Source: an uncultured Bacteriovoracaceae bacterium | Lineage (GTDB): Bacteria; Bdellovibrionota; Bacteriovoracia; Bacteriovoracales; Bacteriovoracaceae | NCBI GenBank assembly: GCA_937931205.1 | Contig: CALHBF010000015.1 | Location: 186,001 to 250,000 of the forward strand | Direction: 5' to 3' | DNA length: 64,000 nucleotides | Shown: positions 8,824 to 15,917 of the stretch, in pieces | Layout: every line of letters begins with the position of its first letter | Numbering within the stretch: the stretch's first letter is position 1 | The notes under the pieces: generated by a model | What the model was told of the DNA's origin: nothing | Seen by the model: the letters and a program-made list of their open reading frames with translations, nothing else | The model's database searches: none | Translations under genes and position numbers: made by a program

Positions 8824-9605
8824 TAATGACCCTCAACCTTTCGACCTTCCATACGAAGATCGTTCTTTTTGATGAGGAATTCTACACGAGCATCGTTGAT
8901 TGTTGCATGCACTTTTTTCAGTGGACGAGAATCACCATAGAAAAGAGTTGTAATCCTTTCCGGACTGATACCTCGCTGTATAAGCGATTTAGAAATCGTT
9001 AGAGCTCGCTTGCTCGATAGCTCATAAGGATCTTTTTCTTCGCTTCCTGCATGACCTTCAACAATAATATTCCAGTTATTATCTCGTAGCATCTTCACTA
9101 CCTTATCAAAGACGTGAATGTTAATTTCCGAAATTCCTGTCGTGTTCTTATTGAAAGTAATTTTATCTTTCAATTTTACATGAATAGTCTCAGGCATCTC
9201 GTAAATGTTAACTGAATCTACCAGCGAGTTGTCTTTCAGCATTTTCTTCATACTATTGAGCTGAGTATCCGACTCTCTGTTAATTTCTAATTTATCCAGT
9301 AGTCCTTCACTTGTTAAAAACTCAATAGGAAATGGTCTTGGCGGATTATCAGAATCAATAAGAGTGGGAGCATCATGAGGAGATTTCCCCGGAGTCATTA
9401 CCGAGCCAGGCTGTAGTACGTTTCCTCCGAAAGCATTTCGAAGTGAACCAAGGGCCGCTTCATAACGAGATGTTTCCGTCTTAGCAAAAGAAAGAAGCAA
9501 TACGAAGAAGGTCAAAAGAAGCGTACATAAATCTGAGAATGTCGCTAGCCAACCAGGAGCACCTGGCTTACAAGGAGGACATTTTGGCGTCATTTCTCCG
9601 GCCAT
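8823..9605 (-). CDS. motB: Flagellar motor stator protein MotB
   Basis: 260 residues. The N-terminal plug and span GWLATFSDLCTLLLTFFVLLLS carries the proton-relay aspartate D25 (read here as residues 18-39). The C-terminal OmpA-like domain (about 130-250) has NIIVEGHAGSEE and the SSKRALTISKSL peptidoglycan-binding helix. A CPPC pair sits just before the span at 9-12, which is unusual for MotB and could be redox-active or metal-binding. MotB anchors the stator to the cell wall and conducts ions with MotA, encoded 3 bp upstream. Confidence 0.95.
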   Translation of the reverse strand: MAGEMTPKCPPCKPGAPGWLATFSDLCTLLLTFFVLLLSFAKTETSRYEAALGSLRNAFGGNVLQPGSVMTPGKSPHDAPTLIDSDNPPRPFPIEFLTSEGLLDKLEINRESDTQLNSMKKMLKDNSLVDSVNIYEMPETIHVKLKDKITFNKNTTGISEINIHVFDKVVKMLRDNNWNIIVEGHAGSEEKDPYELSSKRALTISKSLIQRGISPERITTLFYGDSRPLKKVHATINDARVEFLIKKNDLRMEGRKVEGH

Positions 9606-9608
9606 AAA

Positions 9609-10382
9609 TTACTCCTTCTCCTCTGGAGCCTTACGATCAGTTGGCGGAAGGAATGAATCAAGCTTTTCACGAATTACTCGTGGGTTTTCTCCTGCTACAA
9701 TTCCTAATACACCGGCTACAATGATATTCATCTTTGTTGATTCTTGTTTTGAACGCTGTTTTAATTTCGCGGCAACAGGAATCGTAAACACGTTGGCAAT
9801 TACTGAACCATAAAACGTTGTTAGGAGGGCAACCGCCATCGCTGGACCAATCGCTGATGGATCAGACATGTTTTGAAGCATCTGCACCAGACCAATAAGT
9901 GTTCCGATCATCCCGAAGGCCGGACCATCTGCGCCCATCCCTTCAAGCATATCAGCACCTACAGCGTGACGCTCTTCCATTGCAGAAATTTCTAAACTTA
10001 GAATTGAACTGATTACTTCAGGCGGTCTGTTATCTGCAGCAAGTGTGACAGCTTTTTTTAAGAACGAATCCTCAACAGGAACTTTCTCAAGAGCAAAAAC
10101 TGATTCTCTTCTCGCTGTTTCAGCTAAACGTTGGATTTCTTCAATCGTTGCCTTGGCATCAATGGGAGTAGCAAAAACGGACTTTAAATAAAAAGATGCA
10201 AGCATCTTTACATTCTCCATTGGCCACTTGATGAGTGTTGTTGCAATCACTCCTCCCACCACCACTACCACTGAAGGGACATCAAAGAATGTCATCAGAG
10301 GAGAACCATAAAGAATTGAGCCAATAATGGCCAATGAACCTAGTACAAGACCAACAACGGTTGCTATATCCATAACCTTCAC
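9609..10382 (-). CDS. motA: Flagellar motor stator protein MotA
   Basis: 257 residues with four membrane spans: two near the N-terminus and two at about 150-205, with the conserved GPAFGMIGTLIGLVQML segment. The cytoplasmic loop between spans 2 and 3 carries the charged residues that contact the rotor. MotA4MotB2-type complexes use ion flow to turn the flagellum. A sigma-28-type promoter lies just upstream, so motAB is probably co-expressed with late flagellar genes. Confidence 0.95.
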   Translation of the reverse strand: MKVMDIATVVGLVLGSLAIIGSILYGSPLMTFFDVPSVVVVVGGVIATTLIKWPMENVKMLASFYLKSVFATPIDAKATIEEIQRLAETARRESVFALEKVPVEDSFLKKAVTLAADNRPPEVISSILSLEISAMEERHAVGADMLEGMGADGPAFGMIGTLIGLVQMLQNMSDPSAIGPAMAVALLTTFYGSVIANVFTIPVAAKLKQRSKQESTKMNIIVAGVLGIVAGENPRVIREKLDSFLPPTDRKAPEEKE

Positions 10383-10411
10383 CTTCGTGAAAAAAACTAT
10401 CTATGGATAAA

Positions 10412-10438
10412 TTATCGGAATTGTTTAAAGAAACTTAA
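10412..10438 (-). promoter_or_regulatory. Sigma-28 (FliA) promoter of motAB
   Basis: On the minus strand, TTAAGTTT (10438-10431), an 11-nt spacer and TCCGATAA (10419-10412) match TAAAGTTT-N11-GCCGATAA at 14 of 16 positions with exact spacing. Transcription would begin near 10405, about 23 nt before the motA start. Confidence 0.75.
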
Positions 10439-10477
10439 GTAGAGAATATTACTGGAGTTTTTTGATCTGATACCATT

Positions 10478-10505
10478 AAAAAACTCCCCTAGTTTCCTAG
10501 GGGAG
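10478..10505 (-). terminator. Rho-independent terminator of the 67-residue gene
   Basis: A perfect 9-bp stem (CTCCCCTAG / CTAGGGGAG) with a 4-nt loop is followed on the minus strand by six Us. It lies 12 bp after the stop of the small gene at 10518 and insulates it from motAB. Confidence 0.9.
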
Positions 10506-10517
10506 AATGATTTTAGA

Positions 10518-10721
10518 TTAATCGTTTGATAGCATAGTGCTATCAATATAGCTGAGCATGGCAGAACGTAGTTCTTCCAGAGAAATTTCAGAATTACTTG
10601 CACCAGCGAACACTTCTTCCTGAATCATCTCAACAGGAAAACCAGTTAGCTTCGACAGCGTTTCCAAACTTATTTTGCTCTTTTCCTCAGAACCATTCAT
10701 GGTCGGGTTTTGGGCATTCAT
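10518..10721 (-). CDS. Small unrecognised acidic protein (67 residues)
   Basis: A strong ribosome site (AAGGAG 6 nt before ATG), its own promoter-like sequence and its own terminator mark this as a real monocistronic gene. The protein is acidic, soluble and mostly helical. The pattern LSKLTGFPVEMIQEEVF resembles a short helix-turn-helix-like or adaptor fold, but no family is recognised. A perfect 8-bp inverted repeat sits in its leader. Confidence 0.75.
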   Translation of the reverse strand: MNAQNPTMNGSEEKSKISLETLSKLTGFPVEMIQEEVFAGASNSEISLEELRSAMLSYIDSTMLSND

Positions 10722-10744
10722 TCTCTTCTCCTTGAATGTTTTTA

Positions 10745-10765
10745 CTATTCAAATCCATTGAATAG
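10745..10765 (-). promoter_or_regulatory. Inverted repeat in the leader of the 67-residue gene
   Basis: CTATTCAA and TTGAATAG form a perfect 8-bp inverted repeat around 5 nt, between the putative promoter and the ribosome site. It could be an operator or an mRNA hairpin. Confidence 0.5.
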
Positions 10766-10779
10766 GTGTGTGTGAGGAA

Positions 10780-10809
10780 AGCATATCTAGCGAGCAAAAG
10801 AGAAGTCAA
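10780..10809 (-). promoter_or_regulatory. Candidate sigma-70 promoter of the 67-residue gene
   Basis: TTGACT (10809-10804), an 18-nt spacer and TATGCT (10785-10780) on the minus strand, placing the start of transcription about 50 nt before the ATG. Confidence 0.5.
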
Positions 10810-10853
10810 TCGCGGGGAATCTTAATGTAAGTTTATGTTAGAGCATTCTTGAT

Positions 10854-10882
10854 AAAAACAGTCTAAATCATTAATATTAGAC
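10854..10882 (-). terminator. Terminator after pabB
   Basis: A short stem GTCTAA / TTAGAC (10861-10866 and 10877-10882) with an AT-rich loop is followed on the minus strand by UGUUUUU. It lies about 22 bp after the pabB stop and likely ends the ribosomal-replication operon. The stem is short, so strength is uncertain. Confidence 0.5.
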
Positions 10883-10904
10883 CAATTGACACTGGGCCAA
10901 TTTC

Positions 10905-12053
10905 TTAAGATAGAAGTGTTAGAAAGCTTTCAGCCTTGGATTCCATCTCGCGAAATTCGCTATGAGCTTGGCTTTGTAGAGTAATTCCGCCACCTGCGCC
11001 ATAGGTCCAGTTTCGCTCTAAAAGATTTATTTTTGCTGTGCGAATATTGATACTGCAGTCGAGGTGATTCTTCCAAAAAAGAATTGTTGAACCACAATAA
11101 GTGTTTCTTCTGAAGCGCTCTACTCGATCAAGGGTGCGAATCGCACTGATCTTAGGGGCACCAGTTATTGAACCACCAGGGAAGAGGCATGAAATAATTT
11201 GGTAAAGTGACCATTCTTTTTGAACAGGAGTTTTTAAGAGTGAGTACTGATGAATCAGATCATTGAGAACGAGGGCCTTCTTAATTCTTGGAACCTGACA
11301 TTCTCCACCTGAGAGCTTATTTAAATCATTTCTCACCAGATCAGCGATCATGATCAGCTCACTCTGCTCCTTAGGATCAGAAAACAAATCTTTAATTTGT
11401 GAGCTTAATTTCCCCTTACCTTTCTTTTTTGTCCCTTTGATCGGCATACTGTAGAGATGACCTTTCTGGATGGTAAAAAGACATTCTGGAGAATTGCTTA
11501 AAATAACCTCTTCTCCCAGATACGTCATATGAGCGAAGCTTGAGAGTTTACTGCGAGTAAAGAAGAAGTCGTGAATATCTTCCGGTGAGAAGAAATCTTC
11601 CGTGTAGAAATCAAAAGGATATGTCAGGTTATATTGGTAAGCACTGCCATTTAAAAGTGCTTCCTCGAGGTATTTAAAGGCTTCCTTGTATTCAGTCCAA
11701 CCTGGTCTTTCCAACGTCTTTAGAGGAATTTTTTTAAGCTTACTCTTAGGACGCACAAATCCTATTTTTTGATACTCAATAACAATGGCCAATGGCTCAT
11801 CATCTTTGAGCAGATGACCCGATTCCGTAAAAAGAAAACCCATTTCATACATGAGATGAATGACGATAGGATTTTTTGGGTGGGCATCTACTTTTAAACT
11901 TTGAAGCTCTTTAAAAAAAGCATCAGCATCAACACCTTGATCAAAACCAGTGATAAGGTCATGACGTCTATGACGATACTGAATAAATGCTCTCACGGGA
12001 TTTGAGAGATGAAGATTAGACTTATTTTTCCAACGAAAAGTTGAAAACAGCAC
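10905..12053 (-). CDS. pabB: Aminodeoxychorismate synthase component I (PabB-like)
   Basis: 382 residues, a compact chorismate-utilising enzyme. Motifs: PIKGT at 204-208, DLVRNDL, FPGGSITGAPK, GSTILF and YGAGGGI. Lys206 in PIKGT is the residue that distinguishes PabB from TrpE (which has Ala), so the product should be 4-amino-4-deoxychorismate for folate synthesis. The N-terminal third is shorter and more divergent than in E. coli PabB. The GTG start overlaps the last base of the dnaB stop, so translation is probably coupled. No pabA or pabC lies nearby. Confidence 0.85.
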   Translation of the reverse strand: MLFSTFRWKNKSNLHLSNPVRAFIQYRHRRHDLITGFDQGVDADAFFKELQSLKVDAHPKNPIVIHLMYEMGFLFTESGHLLKDDEPLAIVIEYQKIGFVRPKSKLKKIPLKTLERPGWTEYKEAFKYLEEALLNGSAYQYNLTYPFDFYTEDFFSPEDIHDFFFTRSKLSSFAHMTYLGEEVILSNSPECLFTIQKGHLYSMPIKGTKKKGKGKLSSQIKDLFSDPKEQSELIMIADLVRNDLNKLSGGECQVPRIKKALVLNDLIHQYSLLKTPVQKEWSLYQIISCLFPGGSITGAPKISAIRTLDRVERFRRNTYCGSTILFWKNHLDCSINIRTAKINLLERNWTYGAGGGITLQSQAHSEFREMESKAESFLTLLS

Positions 12054-13384
12054 TAGGCCTCCGGACGCTGGAATTCAAGATCAGCAAACTTCGTCTGAGA
12101 TCCAATCCAAGCAAGTTCCACTGTTCCAGGCTCACCGTTACGGTTTTTAGCGATGATGACCTCCGCAATACCTTTTTTAGGCGTTTGAGCATCATAATAC
12201 TCTTCACGGTGAATCAAACACACAATGTTCGCATCTTGCTCTAGAGATCCTGATTCTCGAAGATCCTGCAGTTGTGGACGACGATCAGTTCTGTGAGTGG
12301 CAGCACGGTTAAGCTGAGAGAGAACAACCACTGGTACTTGTAATTCGTTGGCCAGCATTTTTAGAGTACGTGAGAGATCAGCAATTTCCTGCTCACGAGA
12401 CTGTTTTTTAGCGTGAATCGGCATGAGACCAATATAATCGATGACGATCATCGCAAGGCCTGCTTCCGCTTTTAATTTACGGCAGTAGGATCTGATATCC
12501 AGAGCTGTAGTAGCACCTGAATCATTAATATGAACTTGCAGATTTGATAAACGAAGAGATGCATCGGCAATCTTTCGAAGATCAAATTCATTAAAATCTT
12601 TGGTTCTAAATTTTCTCGCATCCACACTTGATTCTGCGGCCAGAAGTCGCATGGCAAGTTCAGCGTGAAGCATCTCGTATGAGAAGATCGCAACGGGAAG
12701 CTGAGTTTGTTTGGCAGCTGCTAATGCCCAGTTAAGAGCAAGCGCTGTTTTTCCCATGGCAGGACGAGCGGCCATGATAACAAGTTGACCAGGTTGAAGA
12801 CCTAAAAGTCTTGTATCAAGAGCTTTAAAGCCAGTCGAGAGACCTGAAATCTCCCCTTTCGCACGAGCAGGTTTTTCAAGTTCTTTAAGAACCTCATGAA
12901 GAGATTCTTTTAGACTTACCATTTTATTTGTTTTTGTCTGAGCAGTTAGTTTAAAGAAACTTGTCTCTACATCTTGAAGGAAATTCTCAATATCACCTGA
13001 GAAGTTTGTTCCCGACTGCATGACCCGAGTCGCTGTTCTTACTACCTCACGAAGCACGGCCTTCTGTTTAACGAGTTTGCCGTAATGCTCAACGTTGGCA
13101 GCGGACCCAACTTCATCACAAATCGCAATCAGTGCAGATTGTCCGCCAATCTTCTCAAGCTTTCCTTGATCGTTAAGCTTAGAAGAAACAGTTACTATGT
13201 CGAAAGGCTTACCTTCAATAAAAAGATCTTTAATGGCCGCAAAAATAAAACCATACTGAGGATGATAAAAATCTTCCGGAGCAAGAACAAGATCAGAGAT
13301 ATGATCCATCGATGCGTTATCAATGATCAAACAAGCAAGGAGGGCTTTTTCAGCAACAATATCGTGAGGCAATTCTTGAGACAT
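12053..13384 (-). CDS. dnaB: Replicative DNA helicase DnaB
   Basis: 443 residues. The N-terminal collar domain (about 1-110) begins with HDIVAEKALLACLI. The RecA-like motor domain has Walker A ARPAMGKT at 206-213, Walker B IVIDYIGLM, and the late QLNRAATHR and DLRESGSLEQDA motifs. DnaB unwinds DNA at the replication fork. The linkage rpsF-rpsR-rplI-dnaB is common in bacteria. A terminator hairpin between rplI and dnaB should lower dnaB expression relative to the ribosomal genes. Confidence 0.97.
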   Translation of the reverse strand: MSQELPHDIVAEKALLACLIIDNASMDHISDLVLAPEDFYHPQYGFIFAAIKDLFIEGKPFDIVTVSSKLNDQGKLEKIGGQSALIAICDEVGSAANVEHYGKLVKQKAVLREVVRTATRVMQSGTNFSGDIENFLQDVETSFFKLTAQTKTNKMVSLKESLHEVLKELEKPARAKGEISGLSTGFKALDTRLLGLQPGQLVIMAARPAMGKTALALNWALAAAKQTQLPVAIFSYEMLHAELAMRLLAAESSVDARKFRTKDFNEFDLRKIADASLRLSNLQVHINDSGATTALDIRSYCRKLKAEAGLAMIVIDYIGLMPIHAKKQSREQEIADLSRTLKMLANELQVPVVVLSQLNRAATHRTDRRPQLQDLRESGSLEQDANIVCLIHREEYYDAQTPKKGIAEVIIAKNRNGEPGTVELAWIGSQTKFADLEFQRPEA

Positions 13385-13400
13385 AACGAGATCCTAAAAC

Positions 13401-13429
13401 AAAAAGGCCCCAAGTTTTACCTTGAGGCC
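13401..13429 (-). terminator. Terminator or attenuator between rplI and dnaB
   Basis: A 9-bp stem with one mismatch (13406-13414 with 13421-13429), 6-nt loop, followed on the minus strand by UUUUUGUUUU. It begins 17 bp after the rplI stop and ends 17 bp before dnaB, a good place to split abundant ribosomal from scarce helicase transcripts. Confidence 0.85.
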
Positions 13430-13446
13430 CTGTAAGCGAATAAAGA

Positions 13447-14016
13447 TTACTCTTCAGCAGCTGCGTTTGCAGCAGCTTCTGCTTCAGCTTTTGCAGCTTC
13501 AGCTTTAGCTTTCTTCTCAGCGTTGCGGCGCTGAGCATCTTCTTGTTGCTTCTTAAGTTCTTCGGCCATAGCTGCATCGATTGCAACTTTAACTTTGAAG
13601 TTAGCAACAACATCTTGGAAAAGACGAGCTTTAACATCGAATGTTCCAAGAGACTTGATTGAACCATCGATAAGAATCTGACGACGCTCAACGTTTAGTC
13701 CTTTCTTCTCTAGTTCAGCAGCAATTTCTTGAGTTGTAACAGCACCAAAAAGACGACCGTTAGCACCAACTTTCTTGATTAGTTCAAGAGTGATACCTTC
13801 GATTTTCTTCTTCGCATCGTTAGCAACGGCTTTTTCGCCTTCAACTTTCTTAGCTAGAGCTTTTTGTTTATCTTTAATGATGTTAGCGTTTTTCTCATCA
13901 GCAAGGATCGCTAGCTTTCTTGGGAAAAGAAAGTTACGAGCGAAACCAGCAGAAACGTTAACGATCTCACCAATCATTCCAAGAGTCTTAACCTTTTCAG
14001 TAAGGATGACTTTCAT
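13447..14016 (-). CDS. rplI: Ribosomal protein bL9 with extended alanine-rich tail
   Basis: 189 residues against about 150 in most bacteria. The N-domain begins MKVILTEKVKTLGMIGEIVNV (read as residues 1-21) with GFARNFLFPRKLA, followed by the long central helix and the C-domain with GRLFGAVT. After about residue 153 a tail of Ala, Glu and Lys is added, likely a long helix. bL9 binds 23S rRNA near the L1 stalk. A strong AGGAGA ribosome site precedes the start. Confidence 0.96.
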   Translation of the reverse strand: MKVILTEKVKTLGMIGEIVNVSAGFARNFLFPRKLAILADEKNANIIKDKQKALAKKVEGEKAVANDAKKKIEGITLELIKKVGANGRLFGAVTTQEIAAELEKKGLNVERRQILIDGSIKSLGTFDVKARLFQDVVANFKVKVAIDAAMAEELKKQQEDAQRRNAEKKAKAEAAKAEAEAAANAAAEE

Positions 14017-14030
14017 ATTGTTCTCCTAAA

Positions 14031-15005
14031 TTACTTATTACGTTTTCTAAAATACTTTCTAAAATCAAACCAATTATCAAAGAGTCCAATTCCAGCAATA
14101 AGATAGTTCGCACTGAAGATAACAAAAATCACTATGAGTGTTCTAAAAAAACCTTTTAATCCAACAAAGTTAAGTAGGTCGTTAAACACTCCAAAACCTT
14201 GGAAGAAATAAAATAATCCTAGACACTTGATAATCGTAAATCCGAGTGTTTCTAAATCCTGTCCACCAAATTGCTCACCCCAAACGGCCAGAACAAGTCC
14301 AGTAATAACCACCGGAACAAGGCCAAATGGGACTCTGAAGTAAAGAAGAGATTTCTCATTATACTTAAAATCTTCTCCTGACTGCAGCAACCTTCTGCTC
14401 TTAAGAACTAAGAAAGTATTAAACCACAACATCAGAAACGTTCCCATAAAAACTGTGTTCGGAAGTGTTTTAATCACTTCGTCGGCCAGCTGATTTGGGT
14501 TATTTAAAAGCTGCAGAACCTGAATTGATCCAGAATCTGGGCTTTTCTCGAAGATTTCTTTTTGCTTCGAAAACCACTCCTCACTTTGCTGAATTCTCTC
14601 AACAATAAAACCTCGCACCGTTTGGTTTTGAGATTTAACTGTGATCAAAAATCCACCAAGAACAAGGGACAAGAAAACTAATCCTACCGTCACCAATCCT
14701 CTTACCGGTCTCCAGTTGCGAAGACAAATCTCAGCAATAGAAACCCCAAAGATCATGACACAGACATAGAACCCAAAAAGAGTAAAATCCTTGTACACAG
14801 CGAGGGCGAATAAAAAACTTAATCCTAACCCTAGAAGTGCAGTGAGATATCCTTTTGTCCTTCCATAAAGAAGGATGGCCATTGTCAAAGGAAAAGGTGC
14901 GAATACAGACATCACAAAACTCAGACACAATACAACTGAAGCTACTCCTAAAAGAAGTAATCTTGCTGTTGAAAGTTTAGGTCTTGGCGTGAGTTCAGTA
15001 CTCAT
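14031..15005 (-). CDS. DUF2232 multi-span membrane protein (YybS-like)
   Basis: 324 residues with about eight hydrophobic spans and a soluble loop near residues 130-180. Position between the bS6-bS18 gene and rplI matches the YybS/DUF2232 proteins found in rpsR-rplI-dnaB clusters of other bacteria. Its biochemical role is unknown. It is 14 bp upstream of rplI. Confidence 0.75.
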   Translation of the reverse strand: MSTELTPRPKLSTARLLLLGVASVVLCLSFVMSVFAPFPLTMAILLYGRTKGYLTALLGLGLSFLFALAVYKDFTLFGFYVCVMIFGVSIAEICLRNWRPVRGLVTVGLVFLSLVLGGFLITVKSQNQTVRGFIVERIQQSEEWFSKQKEIFEKSPDSGSIQVLQLLNNPNQLADEVIKTLPNTVFMGTFLMLWFNTFLVLKSRRLLQSGEDFKYNEKSLLYFRVPFGLVPVVITGLVLAVWGEQFGGQDLETLGFTIIKCLGLFYFFQGFGVFNDLLNFVGLKGFFRTLIVIFVIFSANYLIAGIGLFDNWFDFRKYFRKRNK

Positions 15006-15028
15006 AGCTCTTCTCTTAAACTAACAGA

Positions 15029-15643
15029 TTAACGAGCGATGTCGTTAGACTGGTAGCTGATAAGAAGCATGTTACGACCACGCTTAATAGCATCGTTCGC
15101 TTCACGCTGATATCTTGGAGTAAGACCTGTAATACGAGCTGGAGAAATTTTTCCGAACTCGTTTACTAGCCATGAGTATGACTTTGGATCTTTCCAATCT
15201 GGAGAAGTTTTCTTAGCAGAGAACCAACAAGATTTGCGCTTAGAGTGCATTTTCTTGTCTTTATCATCGCTGAAATCTTCATCAGAAGCTTGAGCTTGAG
15301 AAGCTTGTGCGTGGTTAGGGTTTTTGTAATTTTTTACAATTGAATCTTGGTATCTGTCTTCGCCAAGTTTAACGATAATGTAACGAACTAGGTTTTCATT
15401 AATGTTAAAACGACGCTCGATCTCTTTGTTAAGAGAACCATTACCTTTGTACATGAAGTAGTGGTAAGCACCTTTTCTAAGACCTGATTCAGTAGACTGA
15501 GCGAAAGTTTTCACTCCCCATGAATCGTTAACTAATACTTCCGCACCGTTCTCTTTAAAAATCTCTGAAAGAGTATTCTTAATAGAGTTTACGATTTCCT
15601 CGGATGCGTCCGGGCGAACGACAAAAGCCGTTTCGTAGATCAT
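15029..15643 (-). CDS. rpsF-rpsR: Fused ribosomal protein bS6-bS18
   Basis: One uninterrupted frame of 204 residues encodes two ribosomal proteins. Residues 1-108 are bS6 (MIYETAFVVRPDAS, then YHYFMY and RRFNINENLVRYIIVKL). Residues 109-131 are a polar, acidic linker with the repeat QASQAQAS. Residues 132-204 are bS18 (KRKSCWF, FGKISPARITGLTPRYQRE, AIKRGRNMLL). The start at 15643 is set by a strong AGGAGG site 5 nt away, not the in-frame start at 15730. An internal ATG at 15250 (Met132) could start free bS18, but no ribosome site precedes it and no stop ends bS6. The two proteins are direct partners on the 30S platform, so a tether is plausible. I translated the junction directly and found no stop. 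Confidence 0.93.
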   Translation of the reverse strand: MIYETAFVVRPDASEEIVNSIKNTLSEIFKENGAEVLVNDSWGVKTFAQSTESGLRKGAYHYFMYKGNGSLNKEIERRFNINENLVRYIIVKLGEDRYQDSIVKNYKNPNHAQASQAQASDEDFSDDKDKKMHSKRKSCWFSAKKTSPDWKDPKSYSWLVNEFGKISPARITGLTPRYQREANDAIKRGRNMLLISYQSNDIAR

Positions 15644-15790
15644 ATTTCCTCCTGGATTATAATTAAGCCCATGAACACCATTGTCATGAGCGAGATGGAA
15701 TATGTAATAAATGTCGAGTGAATCTAACATGCCCCCTGAGCTACGTCCAGTAAAAGTCTAAGAGGGACATTTTGACACACTACTCTAAAC

Positions 15791-15819
15791 AATATTGATG
15801 CCTCCCTCTATTATTTCAA
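15791..15819 (-). promoter_or_regulatory. Candidate promoter of the bS6-bS18 operon
   Basis: TTGAAA (15819-15814), 17-nt spacer and AATATT (15796-15791) on the minus strand. It would leave a leader of about 140 nt before the bS6 start, long enough for ribosomal-protein autoregulation, but I see no CCG-bulge S6:S18 mimic in it. Confidence 0.3.
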
Positions 15820-15854
15820 TTAGTTAGAGCAAAAAGTGGGCCCACATCGATAAA

Positions 15855-15866
15855 TAAGAATTCTTA
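15855..15866. promoter_or_regulatory. 12-bp perfect palindrome in the divergent intergenic region
   Basis: TAAGAATTCTTA is a perfect palindrome that overlaps the -35 box of the candidate promoter for the plus-strand island, a typical position for a repressor site. It may be chance in AT-rich DNA. Confidence 0.4.
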
Positions 15867-15892
15867 ACTTATAGTGCTAAATTGATTAGAAT
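15864..15892 (+). promoter_or_regulatory. Candidate promoter of the AAA-MscS envelope island
   Basis: TTAACT (15864-15869), 17-nt spacer and TAGAAT (15887-15892). The -10 box matches consensus at 5 of 6 bases. Transcription would start about 20 nt before the first ATG. Confidence 0.5.
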
Positions 15893-15917
15893 CACTCTGT
15901 TAAACCTTTAATTTAAA

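Noticed and set aside
13350-13691. 113-residue minus-strand frame overlapping rplI and dnaB
   Set aside because: It is the alternate frame of rplI's low-complexity tail and crosses a clear terminator.
15029-15250. Separate rpsR gene starting at the internal ATG 15250
   Set aside because: There is no ribosome site before this ATG and no stop codon ends bS6 upstream, so a free bS6 could not be made; the fusion is the simplest reading.
15644-15730. N-terminal extension of the bS6-bS18 frame to 15730
   Set aside because: The extra 29 residues do not match bS6, and a strong AGGAGG site marks the ATG at 15643.
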